Assembly (NCBI GenBank): GCA_019240125.1
Contig: JAFAYW010000107.1
Span: 62,001 to 126,000, forward strand
Direction of reading: 5' to 3'
Origin: Alphaproteobacteria bacterium
Lineage (GTDB): Bacteria; Pseudomonadota; Alphaproteobacteria; ATCC43930; CGMCC-115725
DNA length: 64,000 bases
Shown here: positions 9,396-17,951 of the stretch, piece by piece
Layout of the letters: every line of letters starts with the position of its first letter
Numbering within the stretch: position 1 is the first letter of the stretch
Position numbers and translations under genes: made by a program
Notes under the pieces: generated by a model
Database searches by the model: none
Told to the model about the DNA's origin: nothing
The model's input: only the letters and a program-made list of their open reading frames with translations

Positions 9396-9461
9396 TGGGG
9401 GATAGGATGGGGGAAAGGCTGGTCTCCGGTGGCACGCACAAGCAAGCTGACCGTAGGTTCA
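9396..9461 (+). mobile_element. Degraded tyrosine-integrase leader and start next to tRNA-Ser
   Basis: About 115 bp past the tRNA lies the motif TGGGGGAT-N3-ATGGGGGA (9396-9414), resembling the repeats found just upstream of island integrase genes. A GTG at 9429 then opens a frame reading VARTSKLTVGS, like the first residues of many tyrosine integrases (M-x-R-T-S-K-L-T-V). The frame loses any resemblance after about 11 codons, where it meets the end of the DUF4214 gene. I read this as an integrase deleted down to its first codons; the match is short. Confidence 0.35.
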
Positions 9462-9474
9462 AGAGACCCTTTGC

Positions 9475-12072
9475 TCAGGGAGAGGCGGTTAGATGACCAG
9501 CCGCTTCAGGGGAGGTGCCAATTCCGACCAACACGTCGGCACGGGTAAGCGCGCCAGACGATAGACCGCTTTCCCAGAATTGTAGCCCCGGCGCGTCCGG
9601 CATTCGCCCCAAGCCAGCTTCATACAGACTGGATACGTACTGAGTATCTGTCTGTGCTTCATGCAGGGAGCTGAACTCTGGCGATGTCGCGATCCCTTGA
9701 GCGAGCTGATCGAACGTCATGGTCCCGTTCACCAGGGCGGTCCGGTCGGCGGTCAAACTGGGTAGATCAACTTCCCGTCCGAGACCGGTCTCGTATAGTT
9801 CGTGCACATACGTGCCGTACGGGTCGCGCGCAAAGACCTGCTGGGTGGCGATCTGGTTGTAACCCTTTGCTTCCAGACTATTTGCGATTGCGACAAGGAC
9901 GTCGGCTCGGCTCGTCCCCGACGCGAGCACATTGCCAAAGCTGGACAGTTCACTGGCCGAGGGCGCGCGGCCGAGCTCTCCCTCAAATGTGCTCGTGAGG
10001 AACTGCGTATCTGTTTGCGAGCCGTGCAAGGCCGTGTATTCGGGACTGGAGAGGAAGTCCGACGCGATTGTACCGGGAGAGACCCCTCTCTCCAGCGCCT
10101 GTTCGTAGTAGCTTATTCCCGGCCCATCGTATGACCGTCCGAGCAAGCCCAGATAGAAGCGCTGCAACAATGCTTCGCTGGTATCAGGGCCGACGCTCAG
10201 CGTGCCGTCTACCAAGCTAACCGCCTCAGTCCCCCCGGTCGTTTCGGGAATGCTGCGAGTTCGGCTTATCTGCAATGCGTAGCCGTTCGCGAGCAGGCCC
10301 GCGATGTCGCTCGAAGACATGTCCGTGGTGCTGATCAAGTTGACGGGGCTCGGAATGACCAGCACGTCCACTACGCTCGAAGCCGTCCGGGCGGGACCCG
10401 GAGTGCTGGCGGTATACTCGTGTAAGCCAGTGCCCACGCCTGCGAGTTGCGAAGACCAGGCCGTTGCCGAGGCTGTCACTTGGCTAACAAGCTGCCCACC
10501 ATCAAACACCTGAACCGAATGAGATGCCGGCGCGGCACCGCCCAGAATAAACGTGTTATTGTTGGTGATGACGCGATTATAGATCGTCTGCGTCATTGTA
10601 TTGAAATACGCTATTGTTGGCGGGTCTATACTGATGCCCAGACTGGATGATTGCGGTCCGCTACCCAGCGAGAAATCGGCGGTCGTATAGCTGCCTGTGA
10701 ACTGAAGCGACTGGCTCGCAGTACCCTCTTGTAAAATGAGCGTTCCGCCGTTCGTGTCCCCACTGTAGTTGTAACCCGTCACCGAGCCGTATGCGATGCC
10801 CGACAATACGAGCTCGTCTCCAGGTAAGGGCGAAACAATCGTGCCGGTGAAACTGCTAGGCATGTCAAGCGTCAGCACACCAAAGCCATCCGCGAATGCG
10901 ATTTGGCCCGCTCCGCCACTTCCCAATTCAAGAGTTGCGTGACTTGCTATGTTGAATGAGCCGCCACCGCTGACCGCACCTGATAGCGTCAACGTGTCTC
11001 CCGAACCCTTGGCAAAGATCGTGCCGCTATTTTGCACCGGTCCATTTACCGTTCCGTAGCCGTCGAGCGAGCCTGTACTGCCAATGGTCAACCCTGCTGT
11101 GGACAGCGTGCCTGCAAGCGAAATCCGGCCATCATCCGCAAGGGTGTTTGATGTAGCGTAAGTTGTATTTATCGCAAGCACGCCAGTCGTGGATGCGATA
11201 TTGCGCAAGGTGCTCTGAAGGGGCACGTAACCAGCCGACGAAGCATCAAAGGTGGATACCTCGGTGCCTTGTCCCGCCAACAGGATCGTCGCGGCCAGGG
11301 TGGTGATGTTGCCCCCGATATCCAAGTCGAGTGTGCTGCCGTAAGTAGCCTCGTAGCTACCTCCGGTCAGGACACCGTTTAAAAGGTTGGAGAATCCTCC
11401 TAATACATGCACTGTGTAGGTTACCGGAGTGTTAACGGGACCTGACGTAAGTAACAGGCCAGTGTTTTGCATTGACACGGTTGTCAGCGTGGCGCCGGCC
11501 CCTCCGCTGATTGTGCCGCTATTTACGACTGAACCGGCGTTGATGGATGAACCGTTGTCGCCGCTTATCGTGCCGCCGGCGTTTTGCAACGACTGCACTG
11601 TTATCGACGATCCGACGGCGCCTTCAATTACGCTCTCATTGAGCAGCGTCGCTGCCGCGATAGTGAAGGAGCCGCTGATATTTCCTTCGTTATTGATTGT
11701 GCCTGTGCTTTGTATTGTACCGTTCGCTGTGATCGAGTTTCCGATGTTTTCGAACGACCCGACCGTGAGCGATCCGCCCTCTAGGTCTAGTCTCGGGTGG
11801 GGATAATTGGTGTTCTGGATTTGGAAGTCACCGGATACGGACAACGCGCCTTCAATGTAGAGAACGTGCCCGCTCATGCTTAGTGATCGAATAGCGTAAG
11901 TCTCTCCGGAATCGATCAACAGGTAATATGTCGTCGTATTGGCGGGCCGATTAAGCACCACATCCGCGGCGATGCCGTCAGGAACCGAATTGGAACTCCA
12001 TTGCGAAGGATCGTGCCAGTAAACGGTGACAGTAGTCGTTGCCACAGGAGTAAACGTGTAAGTGGTCACCAC
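9475..12072 (-). CDS. Large repeat protein with beta-solenoid-like N-terminus and C-terminal DUF4214 repeats
   Basis: An 865-residue protein with no classical signal peptide. Residues 1 to about 430 are Gly/Ser/Thr/Asn-rich repeats ('SITANGTIQSTGTINNEGNI' and similar), suggesting a beta-helix adhesin or surface passenger. A domain with 'PPTIAYFNTMTQTIYNRVIT' and 'SVQVFDGGQLVSQVTASATA' resembles bacterial Ig-like modules. From about residue 640, three helical DUF4214 units follow, with signatures such as 'FYLGLLGRSYDGPGISYY', 'YETGLGREVDLPSLTADRTA' and 'YEAGLGRMPDAPGLQFWESG'. Such proteins are often secreted or cell-surface (type I export is possible). Codon use is visibly more AT-rich than in neighbouring genes, and it sits next to a tRNA: likely horizontally acquired. 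Confidence 0.85.
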   Translation of the reverse strand: MVTTYTFTPVATTTVTVYWHDPSQWSSNSVPDGIAADVVLNRPANTTTYYLLIDSGETYAIRSLSMSGHVLYIEGALSVSGDFQIQNTNYPHPRLDLEGGSLTVGSFENIGNSITANGTIQSTGTINNEGNISGSFTIAAATLLNESVIEGAVGSSITVQSLQNAGGTISGDNGSSINAGSVVNSGTISGGAGATLTTVSMQNTGLLLTSGPVNTPVTYTVHVLGGFSNLLNGVLTGGSYEATYGSTLDLDIGGNITTLAATILLAGQGTEVSTFDASSAGYVPLQSTLRNIASTTGVLAINTTYATSNTLADDGRISLAGTLSTAGLTIGSTGSLDGYGTVNGPVQNSGTIFAKGSGDTLTLSGAVSGGGSFNIASHATLELGSGGAGQIAFADGFGVLTLDMPSSFTGTIVSPLPGDELVLSGIAYGSVTGYNYSGDTNGGTLILQEGTASQSLQFTGSYTTADFSLGSGPQSSSLGISIDPPTIAYFNTMTQTIYNRVITNNNTFILGGAAPASHSVQVFDGGQLVSQVTASATAWSSQLAGVGTGLHEYTASTPGPARTASSVVDVLVIPSPVNLISTTDMSSSDIAGLLANGYALQISRTRSIPETTGGTEAVSLVDGTLSVGPDTSEALLQRFYLGLLGRSYDGPGISYYEQALERGVSPGTIASDFLSSPEYTALHGSQTDTQFLTSTFEGELGRAPSASELSSFGNVLASGTSRADVLVAIANSLEAKGYNQIATQQVFARDPYGTYVHELYETGLGREVDLPSLTADRTALVNGTMTFDQLAQGIATSPEFSSLHEAQTDTQYVSSLYEAGLGRMPDAPGLQFWESGLSSGALTRADVLVGIGTSPEAAGHLTASP

Positions 12073-12132
12073 TCTCCTTCTTTGCGCACCAGCCGCAAGC
12101 CATGAGACTACTCGAACAGCTTTTCAGCGCCC

Positions 12133-12590
12133 TTGGCTGCAAGTCTACCTTCCCGTCATCAATCCTGTCAAAGCGATCTGGTGCAAGACACCTTATTGCG
12201 CGCTCTGAGTAAGCAGCATCTTTGGCAGCCCGGCACCAATCTGCTCGGTTGGCTCTTTACGATTATGCACAACCTCAACGTAAACGAAGTGCGCCGTTCA
12301 GTGAGATTGGGAGAAGTTGTCGGCGATGAGGCCCTGGCTGAGATCAGCGCCAGTACGCGCAATCCTCGCGCAAGCTCATGGAGCTGGACCGCGCTACAGG
12401 GCAGCTCGCGGAAGAAACGCGGAAGGTTGTTCTGCTCGTGGGACTGGAAGGCTTGCCCTATGAGGAAGCGGCGACTGTGCTCGGCATTCCCGTTGGCACC
12501 GTGCGCTCTCGTTTGTCCCGCGGCCGCAATATGTTGCGTGTTCTGCTCGATGAGGCAGTGCCGCCCGAGCCTATGATGGCGGCCGCGTGA
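12133..12590 (+). pseudogene. Frameshifted ECF-type sigma factor remnant
   Basis: Two adjacent frames together make most of a short sigma-70 factor. The first (12133 to about 12375) has region 2, including 'SDLVQDTLLRALSKQHLW' and 'GTNLLGWLFTIMHNLNVNEV'. The second (about 12378 to 12590) has region 4, 'MELDRATGQLAEETRKVVLL' and the helix-turn-helix 'YEEAATVLGIPVGTVRSRLS'. They are in different frames, and the first lacks the usual start of region 2. Both the missing N-terminus and the frameshift argue for a decayed gene, consistent with its place in the foreign block. Confidence 0.8.
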
Positions 12591-12974
12591 TACCGGGCCG
12601 ATGCAGATGAATGGGCGATGAAAGAGCTTGGCTGCGCCTGACCGCCTCAGACCCTGGATCGCCACAATGTCGCCGTCGCACGAGATCGATGATTTTGATG
12701 GCGGCGATCGCAATCGCGGAGGGCTGCACTTGCCGCCTCAAATCGGGCCGGAGCCGATCTGCGACCCGAACTGCCTCTGCGGGGCGCGGTGGTGGGGGAT
12801 TAAATGGGGGAGTAAGACGTATGCTAAAATTCAATACCCTGAAATACCATCTGTTTTTCCTTATGTAGGGCAGACACCCCTCCGCCACGCGGCCTTTGTC
12901 TAACAGGATTGACCGGCCGTTTCGCTGGTACGGCCCCGTAGCCGTCGGGCCCAGGCTAGACCCGCCTTGCTCTT
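12591..12974. other. 384-bp non-coding stretch at the right edge of the foreign block
   Basis: No convincing gene is seen on either strand. It holds a second copy of the TGGGGGAT-N3-ATGGGGGA motif (12793-12811), followed by a short AT-rich stretch opening with ATG at 12821 that gives only 15 codons. This may be another integrase-leader remnant. The GC-rich normal sequence resumes before 12975. Confidence 0.5.
12793..12811. repeat. Second copy of the TGGGGGAT-N3-ATGGGGGA motif
   Basis: It matches 9396-9414 at all 16 fixed bases and differs only in the three-base spacer (AGG versus TAA). The two copies lie about 3.4 kb apart in the same orientation and bracket the DUF4214 gene and the broken sigma factor. 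Confidence 0.6.
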
Positions 12975-14132
12975 CTACCGCCAGAGGCGTTCGCTGGCGA
13001 TGCGTGCACCTTCCGCGAGCGCCTTGAACTTGGCCCAGACGATGCTGGGCGCGACGATCGGCGGCGCGGTCGCCGAGGTGCCAAAGCCGCAATCGCTGCC
13101 GGCGATCACCCGCTCGCGGCCGACAATGTCGGCGAAATGGCCGATCCGCTGGGCGATAAGACGCGGATGTTCGACAAAATTGGTCGTCGAGTCGAGCACC
13201 CCGGGGATCAGCACCTTGTCGTCGGGGATGTCGATCGCCGCCAGATCTTCCCACTCATGCGCGTGACGCGGGTTCGCGGCCTCGATGCTGAGCCCCTGCG
13301 GGCGCGCCTTCAAGGCGATGTCGATAATGTCTTTCAGCGCGATGTCGTGGGTGTGCGGACCCTCGTAATTGCCCCAGCAGATGTGGAGCCGCATACGGTC
13401 GGCCGGCAGACCCTCGGTCGCGGCGTTGAGCGCGGCGATGTTGCGCTCGGCGATGCGACGGAACTCGATGTCGCTCAGGTGCCGGTACTGGTTGTGCCGG
13501 CAGGAGCCAAGATCCGGGCAATCGATCTGCAACAGGAAACCGGCGTCGATCACGGCCTGGTATTCCGTGCGCATCGCCGCGGCGAGCGCGTCGACATAGG
13601 CATCCTCGTCCTTGTAGTAGGTGTCGACCACAAAACGCGTCAGGATCCCGGGCGACGGAGCGTTCAGAAAGGCCTCGGTGGGTGCCGCCTCCGCCACCGC
13701 CGCCGCAAAATGCGCGATGTCGCGCTCCAGGGGGTCACGATCTTCGTAATATACCGGGCCGAGGCAGGCAGGGAGCTCGGCATTGCTGAAATTGGTCACG
13801 GTCTGGAAATCGGGGTGTTCGAGGCGATCGAGGCTTTGCATCACGTCGCGGCCCCGCTCGATGACCGACGGGTCCATGCCGATGCCGGCAACGCGGTACT
13901 TCACATAGGTCGCGTAGCTCGGCTTCGACTGCTCGCCATCACTGACAACATCGACGCCGCAGGCGACCTGCTGCGCGACGATCGCCTTTACGGCCTCACC
14001 TGATCGCGCCTCGAACTCGGCTTCGTTCACCGCCTCGCCGGCCTCGCGGGCGGCAACAAGGTCGAGCATTGTGCGTGACCGCGGCAGGCTGCCGACATGG
14101 GTGGTCAGGATGCGGTCGGAGCTAAGCTTCAC
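12975..14132 (-). CDS. MetE C-terminal-domain-like protein (cobalamin-independent methionine synthase family)
   Basis: A 385-residue single-domain protein beginning 'MKLSSDRILTTHVGSLPRSR', the standard opening of the UROD/MetE-like barrel family. Zinc-ligand positions of the MetE catalytic domain appear intact: His and Cys in 'RMRLHICWGNYEGPH', a Glu in 'GLSIEAANPRHAHEWE', and Cys in 'GSDCGFGT'. The N-terminal half of full MetE is absent, as in many stand-alone members that act on alternative thiols or methyl donors. It is the first chromosomal-type gene after the foreign block. The true thiol substrate cannot be told from sequence. Confidence 0.85.
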   Translation of the reverse strand: MKLSSDRILTTHVGSLPRSRTMLDLVAAREAGEAVNEAEFEARSGEAVKAIVAQQVACGVDVVSDGEQSKPSYATYVKYRVAGIGMDPSVIERGRDVMQSLDRLEHPDFQTVTNFSNAELPACLGPVYYEDRDPLERDIAHFAAAVAEAAPTEAFLNAPSPGILTRFVVDTYYKDEDAYVDALAAAMRTEYQAVIDAGFLLQIDCPDLGSCRHNQYRHLSDIEFRRIAERNIAALNAATEGLPADRMRLHICWGNYEGPHTHDIALKDIIDIALKARPQGLSIEAANPRHAHEWEDLAAIDIPDDKVLIPGVLDSTTNFVEHPRLIAQRIGHFADIVGRERVIAGSDCGFGTSATAPPIVAPSIVWAKFKALAEGARIASERLWR

Positions 14133-14242
14133 CGGCGGTGCCTTTATCTTCTACTGCGCGAGCTATTGCTATGCGGGCTGTTCTGGGCGAGGCATTGTAA
14201 ACTTGAGCCGAGCCCGGCATGACCTGCACGGGGCCCGCCTGC

Positions 14243-14533
14243 TCACGATGCGGCCGCTTTCATTTCTCGCCCTGCGACTTTAGCGATGCAGCTGAACGTC
14301 GGTATAGAGGTAATGCTGGGTATGTACTGCGCAGTTTTGCCGTATCTGGCACAGTGCCGGTCCGCCAGCAGCTGGGCCTCCGTCTCGTTCCAGACGTAGG
14401 ATACGGTCACATAAGCCTCATTGCCAACGAGTTGCGGGCCCTGGAAGCCGCCATAGAGGTGGGCGTCCTGATCGGGGCTGCATGCGGCAACCATCAGGAG
14501 GGAAAGAAGCCATAGCGGTCGCAAAATGTTCAC
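14243..14533 (-). CDS. Small putative lipoprotein
   Basis: A frame of up to 96 residues. The N-terminus is a lipoprotein signal ending at a lipobox-like 'LMVAAC', so the mature protein would be lipid-anchored at cysteine. The rest is about 78 residues with two further cysteines ('DRHCARYG', 'FSCIAKV') that could pair. The GTG at 14533 has its purine stretch only a couple of bases away; the TTG at 14524 sits at better spacing from the same AAGAGGGG and may be the true start. No named family is recognised. Confidence 0.65.
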   Translation of the reverse strand: MNILRPLWLLSLLMVAACSPDQDAHLYGGFQGPQLVGNEAYVTVSYVWNETEAQLLADRHCARYGKTAQYIPSITSIPTFSCIAKVAGREMKAAAS

Positions 14534-14833
14534 CCCTCTTTATGAGCCCAGGACCGTGTGGTCTGCCAGGTGCCTCTCACGGCTGTCACCAGGCTTCGGG
14601 GTTCGCCGCCAGAGGCCGCAGACGCTCGATTGTCGCGCCAGCCACCAATGCTTCAACCGCAATACCAGACGATCACATTAAACCGCTATACGGTCGATGC
14701 GATCCGGCAGCGACATCGCGGACGCATAATCGCGATTCTGTCGGTGGCGGGGCAGCTTTTGCGATTGGATCAGCCATTGGCCGCTCGCGCTCTTCCGGGC
14801 GCGAGTTACCGCTCTGTGGCGATCCCCCGACGA
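14534..14833. other. 300-bp gap without a recognisable gene
   Basis: This lies between hemC, the last gene of the superoperon, and the small lipoprotein. Open frames exist on the plus strand but look like GC-rich chance coding with no family signature. It probably holds the end of the superoperon transcript and the lipoprotein promoter, but I see no clear terminator hairpin. Confidence 0.45.
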
Positions 14834-15766
14834 CTAAGATGCAAATTCGATAGCGCAGCTCTGCCGCAAGACACCGCCCATGCGCCGGCCCAGATCGATC
14901 GCGTCGGCTATCGAGCCGGAGAGCACATGCGAGACCTGGGACTTACCAGCGGGGTCGAACAGCCGGCCTTCCAGCGTCAGTTTACCGTCGGCGAGCTGCG
15001 CCAGGCCGGCGACCGGCGTGTAGCAGTCGCCACCAAGGGCATCGAGCATCGCCCGTTCGGCGCTGACGCAGGCGGCGGTCTGCGGGTCGTGCAATACCGT
15101 CAGGCAGCGACGGATTGCATCATCGTCAGATCGGCATTCGATGGCGAGAGCCCCTTGCCCCACCGCCGGCAGCATCACATCGGGCGGCAAAATCTCGGTG
15201 ATCAGTTGTTCCTGCTTCAGCCGGCGCAAGCCGCAGAGCGCCAGCAACGTCGCGTCGACCTCGCCCGCGGCCAATTTGCCGAGCCGCGTTCCGGCATTGC
15301 CGCGAAATGGCACGATCCTGAGATCGGGGCGGTGCCGCAGCAGTTGCGCGCGCCGCCGTGGCGATGCTGTGCCGATAACAGCACCCGAGGGCAGTTCATC
15401 GAGCCGCCTGCCGTCGCGCGACAGGAGCGCATCGCGCGGATCGTCGCGCCCAAGGATCGCGCCGAGCATCAACCCAGGAGCCAGTCGCGTCTCGACATCC
15501 TTCAGGGAATGCACCGCGATGTCGATCCGCCGGTCCGTCAGCGCCCGCTCCAGCTCCTTGGTGAACAATCCTTTGCCACCGATCTCGGCCAGCGGACGAT
15601 CGAGCACGATGTCGCCGGTTGTGCGCATCGGCACCAGCTCGACGCTTTCCGCCGCCAGATAGGGCACCTCGGCCAGCAGCCGGTCGCGCACCAGGTTTGC
15701 CTGGTACAGCGCCATCGGGCTGGCGCGCGTACCGATGCGCAGCCGCAGGGGCGTCCCATCGAACAT
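14834..15766 (-). CDS. hemC: Porphobilinogen deaminase (hydroxymethylbilane synthase)
   Basis: A 310-residue protein of normal length. It opens with 'LRIGTRASPMALYQANLVRD' and has 'GGKGLFTKELERALTDRRID' and 'AVHSLKDV'. The cysteine that carries the dipyrromethane cofactor is in 'LGGDCYTPVAGLA'. It joins four porphobilinogens into hydroxymethylbilane in the cytoplasm, the step feeding haem and bacteriochlorophyll. It is the last gene of the superoperon, 10 bp after hemA. Placing hemC in a photosynthesis operon is less common than placing hemA there. Confidence 0.93.
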   Translation of the reverse strand: MFDGTPLRLRIGTRASPMALYQANLVRDRLLAEVPYLAAESVELVPMRTTGDIVLDRPLAEIGGKGLFTKELERALTDRRIDIAVHSLKDVETRLAPGLMLGAILGRDDPRDALLSRDGRRLDELPSGAVIGTASPRRRAQLLRHRPDLRIVPFRGNAGTRLGKLAAGEVDATLLALCGLRRLKQEQLITEILPPDVMLPAVGQGALAIECRSDDDAIRRCLTVLHDPQTAACVSAERAMLDALGGDCYTPVAGLAQLADGKLTLEGRLFDPAGKSQVSHVLSGSIADAIDLGRRMGGVLRQSCAIEFAS

Positions 15767-15776
15767 CTCGATTGCC

Positions 15777-16991
15777 TCAGGCTGCCCGAACTTGCTGCGT
15801 TTCCGTCAATATCTCGCGCAACGCGCCGACCAGGTGATCGATGTCGGCATCGCTGTGCAGGGGGGACGGCGTGATCCGCAGGCGCTCCGTGCCGCGCGGC
15901 ACGGTCGGATAATTGATCGGCTGCACGTAGATGCCGTAGCGCTCCATCAGCACATCGCTGATCATCTTGCAGCGCACCGGATCGCCGATGATGACCGGCA
16001 CGATATGGCTGGGATTGTCGTAATGGGCGATCCCCGCCTCATCGAGACGCCGCCGCAACAGCCGGACGCGCTGCTGGTGCAGTGTCCGCTCGGCGGAACT
16101 CGATTTGAGATGACGGATAGCCGCCAGTGCGCCGGCCGCCACCGCCGGCGGCAGGGCCGTGGTGAAGATGAAGCCCGAGGCGAAGCTGCGCAGAAAATCA
16201 CACATCGCCGACGACCCGGCGACATAACCGCCCATGACACCGAACGCCTTGGCCAATGTCCCCTCGATCACGGTCAGCCGGTCGGACAGGCCCTCGCGTT
16301 CGGCGATGCCGCCGCCACGGGGCCCGTAGAGGCCGACCGCATGCACCTCGTCGAGATAGGTCATCGCATTGTGGCGCTCTGCGACGTCGCACAATTCGGC
16401 GATTGGCGCGATGTCGCCGTCCATCGAATAGACCGACTCGAATGCGATCAGCTTTGGCCGGCTCGGGTGCACGGCGGCGAGTTTGCGGTCGAGGTCTGCA
16501 GGGTCGTTGTGCGCGAACACGACCTTGTCGGCACCGCTTTGGCGGATACCCTCGATCATCGAAGCATGGTTGCCGGCATCGGAAAACACCACGCAGCTCG
16601 GCAGGCGCGATGCCAGCGTGCCGAGCGCCGCCCAGTTAGATACATAGCCGGAGGTGAACAGCAGCGAGCTCTCGGTGCCGTGCAGGTCGGCCAGCTCGCG
16701 CTCCAGCAGCACATGGTAATAGTTGGTGCCGGAGATGTTGCGGGTGCCGCCGGCACCGGCGCCGCAGCGGTCGATCGCCTCGTGCATCGCCTGCAGGACG
16801 AGCGGGTGCTGGCCCATGCCGAGATAGTCGTTGGAACACCATACGGTAACCGGGGCTTCGCCGCGGCGATGGTGGTGCAGGGCATTGGGGAACTTGCCGG
16901 CGTTGCGCTCCAGGTTGGCGAACACCCGGTACCGGCCCTCGCGCCGCAATCCGTCGACCTGCTTTTCGAAGAAAGCCTCGTAGTTCATCAT
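15777..16991 (-). CDS. hemA: 5-aminolevulinate synthase
   Basis: A 404-residue PLP enzyme of the alpha-oxoamine synthase family. Visible signatures are '[20 protein letters not shown]', '[13 protein letters not shown]', '[18 protein letters not shown]', and the PLP lysine in '[17 protein letters not shown]'. It condenses glycine and succinyl-CoA to 5-aminolevulinate, the first committed tetrapyrrole precursor in alphaproteobacteria. The start overlaps the puhE stop by 4 bases, indicating translational coupling. Its place in the operon ties precursor supply to pigment synthesis; another copy elsewhere for housekeeping haem is possible. Confidence 0.96.
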   Translation of the reverse strand: MMNYEAFFEKQVDGLRREGRYRVFANLERNAGKFPNALHHHRRGEAPVTVWCSNDYLGMGQHPLVLQAMHEAIDRCGAGAGGTRNISGTNYYHVLLERELADLHGTESSLLFTSGYVSNWAALGTLASRLPSCVVFSDAGNHASMIEGIRQSGADKVVFAHNDPADLDRKLAAVHPSRPKLIAFESVYSMDGDIAPIAELCDVAERHNAMTYLDEVHAVGLYGPRGGGIAEREGLSDRLTVIEGTLAKAFGVMGGYVAGSSAMCDFLRSFASGFIFTTALPPAVAAGALAAIRHLKSSSAERTLHQQRVRLLRRRLDEAGIAHYDNPSHIVPVIIGDPVRCKMISDVLMERYGIYVQPINYPTVPRGTERLRITPSPLHSDADIDHLVGALREILTETQQVRAA

Positions 16992-17938
16992 CCCCTCCGT
17001 ACGTTTTTGGCGTTCGCGGCGCTTCTGGTTTTGGACAAGTCGAACGATGCCAGGCTGTTGCGGGCACCCTGGCGAGCCCGGCGAGCCGGGTGCAGGACGA
17101 CGTTGCCGCCCTCGACCGGATCATCAGTTGCGGTTGCGGTTGCGCTTGCGGTCTCGGTTGCGGTCTCGGGCTCCGATGCCGCGCCTTGGCCGCGCAATCC
17201 CCATTGCCAAGGCCCGGTTGACGGCAGCGGCAACACGAGAACCCAGTGTTCCAGAACCGCCAGCACCGTCATCGTCGCGAGAAAGGTCATCGCCGCGGCG
17301 ATCCCATTGCTGGGTGCCGATGCCGCCCGTTCGATCAGGCGCCCGGCCAGCACGGTCCCGCCGGTAACCGACACCGGGAACAGCAGGTTGATCGGCCGGC
17401 ATGCGATAAAGCTGCGCATGAAGCGCAGATGGTCGGGCAGCAGGCTGTCGTCGAAATTACCGACGCCCAGTAGCACGTTGAGCCGGGCGCTTTCGTGCAT
17501 CACGGCGAGCAGCACAAACGTCCACAACCCGACACGGTTCGTCGCGCCCCAGGTTGCGGCGACCACCGCCGCGCCGAGCACGACGATAGCCAATTCATGA
17601 TAGAAATTGGCCGCCAGCGCCCGGCGAAACCGCTCCCAGCCGCCTCGCCCGGGCGGGCATGGCCGGTTGTGAATGCCGGTCACCCAGCCGCTGTAAAAGC
17701 TGAGCTCGACCCAGGCCCAGACGAACAGCGCGCAGGCAAATCCGCAATAGGCACCGACCAGCGAGTTATCGCCGGCGCTGACCACCAGCCCCCAGATCGC
17801 CGCGATCGCCAGCCCCGACGCCCCGAGCAGGCTCCAGCCGAACGTCCAGCGCGGCAAATGGTCGAGATAGACGATAACGCCTGTGCTGAGCCACCACAGG
17901 AAGGCCGCGAAGATCGCCGGTAACACATACGTGGACAT
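16988..17938 (-). CDS. puhE: Photosynthetic complex assembly protein PuhE
   Basis: A 316-residue integral membrane protein with about seven hydrophobic segments and the PuhE/DUF3623 features '[16 protein letters not shown]'-like ('[20 protein letters not shown]'), 'FYHELAIV', '[14 protein letters not shown]' and 'DHLRFMRSF'. The C-terminal 70 residues are a hydrophilic tail rich in Thr, Ala and Glu. PuhE is needed for normal reaction-centre and light-harvesting assembly in purple bacteria, though its exact action is unclear. It sits between acsF and hemA, as in many alphaproteobacterial clusters. Confidence 0.92.
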   Translation of the reverse strand: MSTYVLPAIFAAFLWWLSTGVIVYLDHLPRWTFGWSLLGASGLAIAAIWGLVVSAGDNSLVGAYCGFACALFVWAWVELSFYSGWVTGIHNRPCPPGRGGWERFRRALAANFYHELAIVVLGAAVVAATWGATNRVGLWTFVLLAVMHESARLNVLLGVGNFDDSLLPDHLRFMRSFIACRPINLLFPVSVTGGTVLAGRLIERAASAPSNGIAAAMTFLATMTVLAVLEHWVLVLPLPSTGPWQWGLRGQGAASEPETATETASATATATDDPVEGGNVVLHPARRARQGARNSLASFDLSKTRSAANAKNVRRG

Positions 17939-17951
17939 CGGATGGCCTCCG

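Noticed and set aside
9361-9475. A full integrase gene next to tRNA-Ser
   Set aside because: Only about eleven codons resemble an integrase start; no catalytic Arg-His-Tyr region is present in the window.
12571-13254. Minus-strand frame of 227 codons running into the MetE-like gene
   Set aside because: It shares sequence with the true gene in another frame. One part reads like the start of an integrase ('YIRKNRWYFRV'), but this is too short and has no start codon.
14482-14853. Plus-strand frame of 123 codons between the lipoprotein and hemC
   Set aside because: Composition is Ser/Arg/Gly-rich with no recognisable motif or ribosome site, and it overlaps both flanking genes.
15735-17600. A 621-codon plus-strand open frame opposite hemA and puhE
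   Set aside because: It lies wholly antisense to two well-recognised genes, and its protein is Arg/His/Gln-rich without any domain signature.
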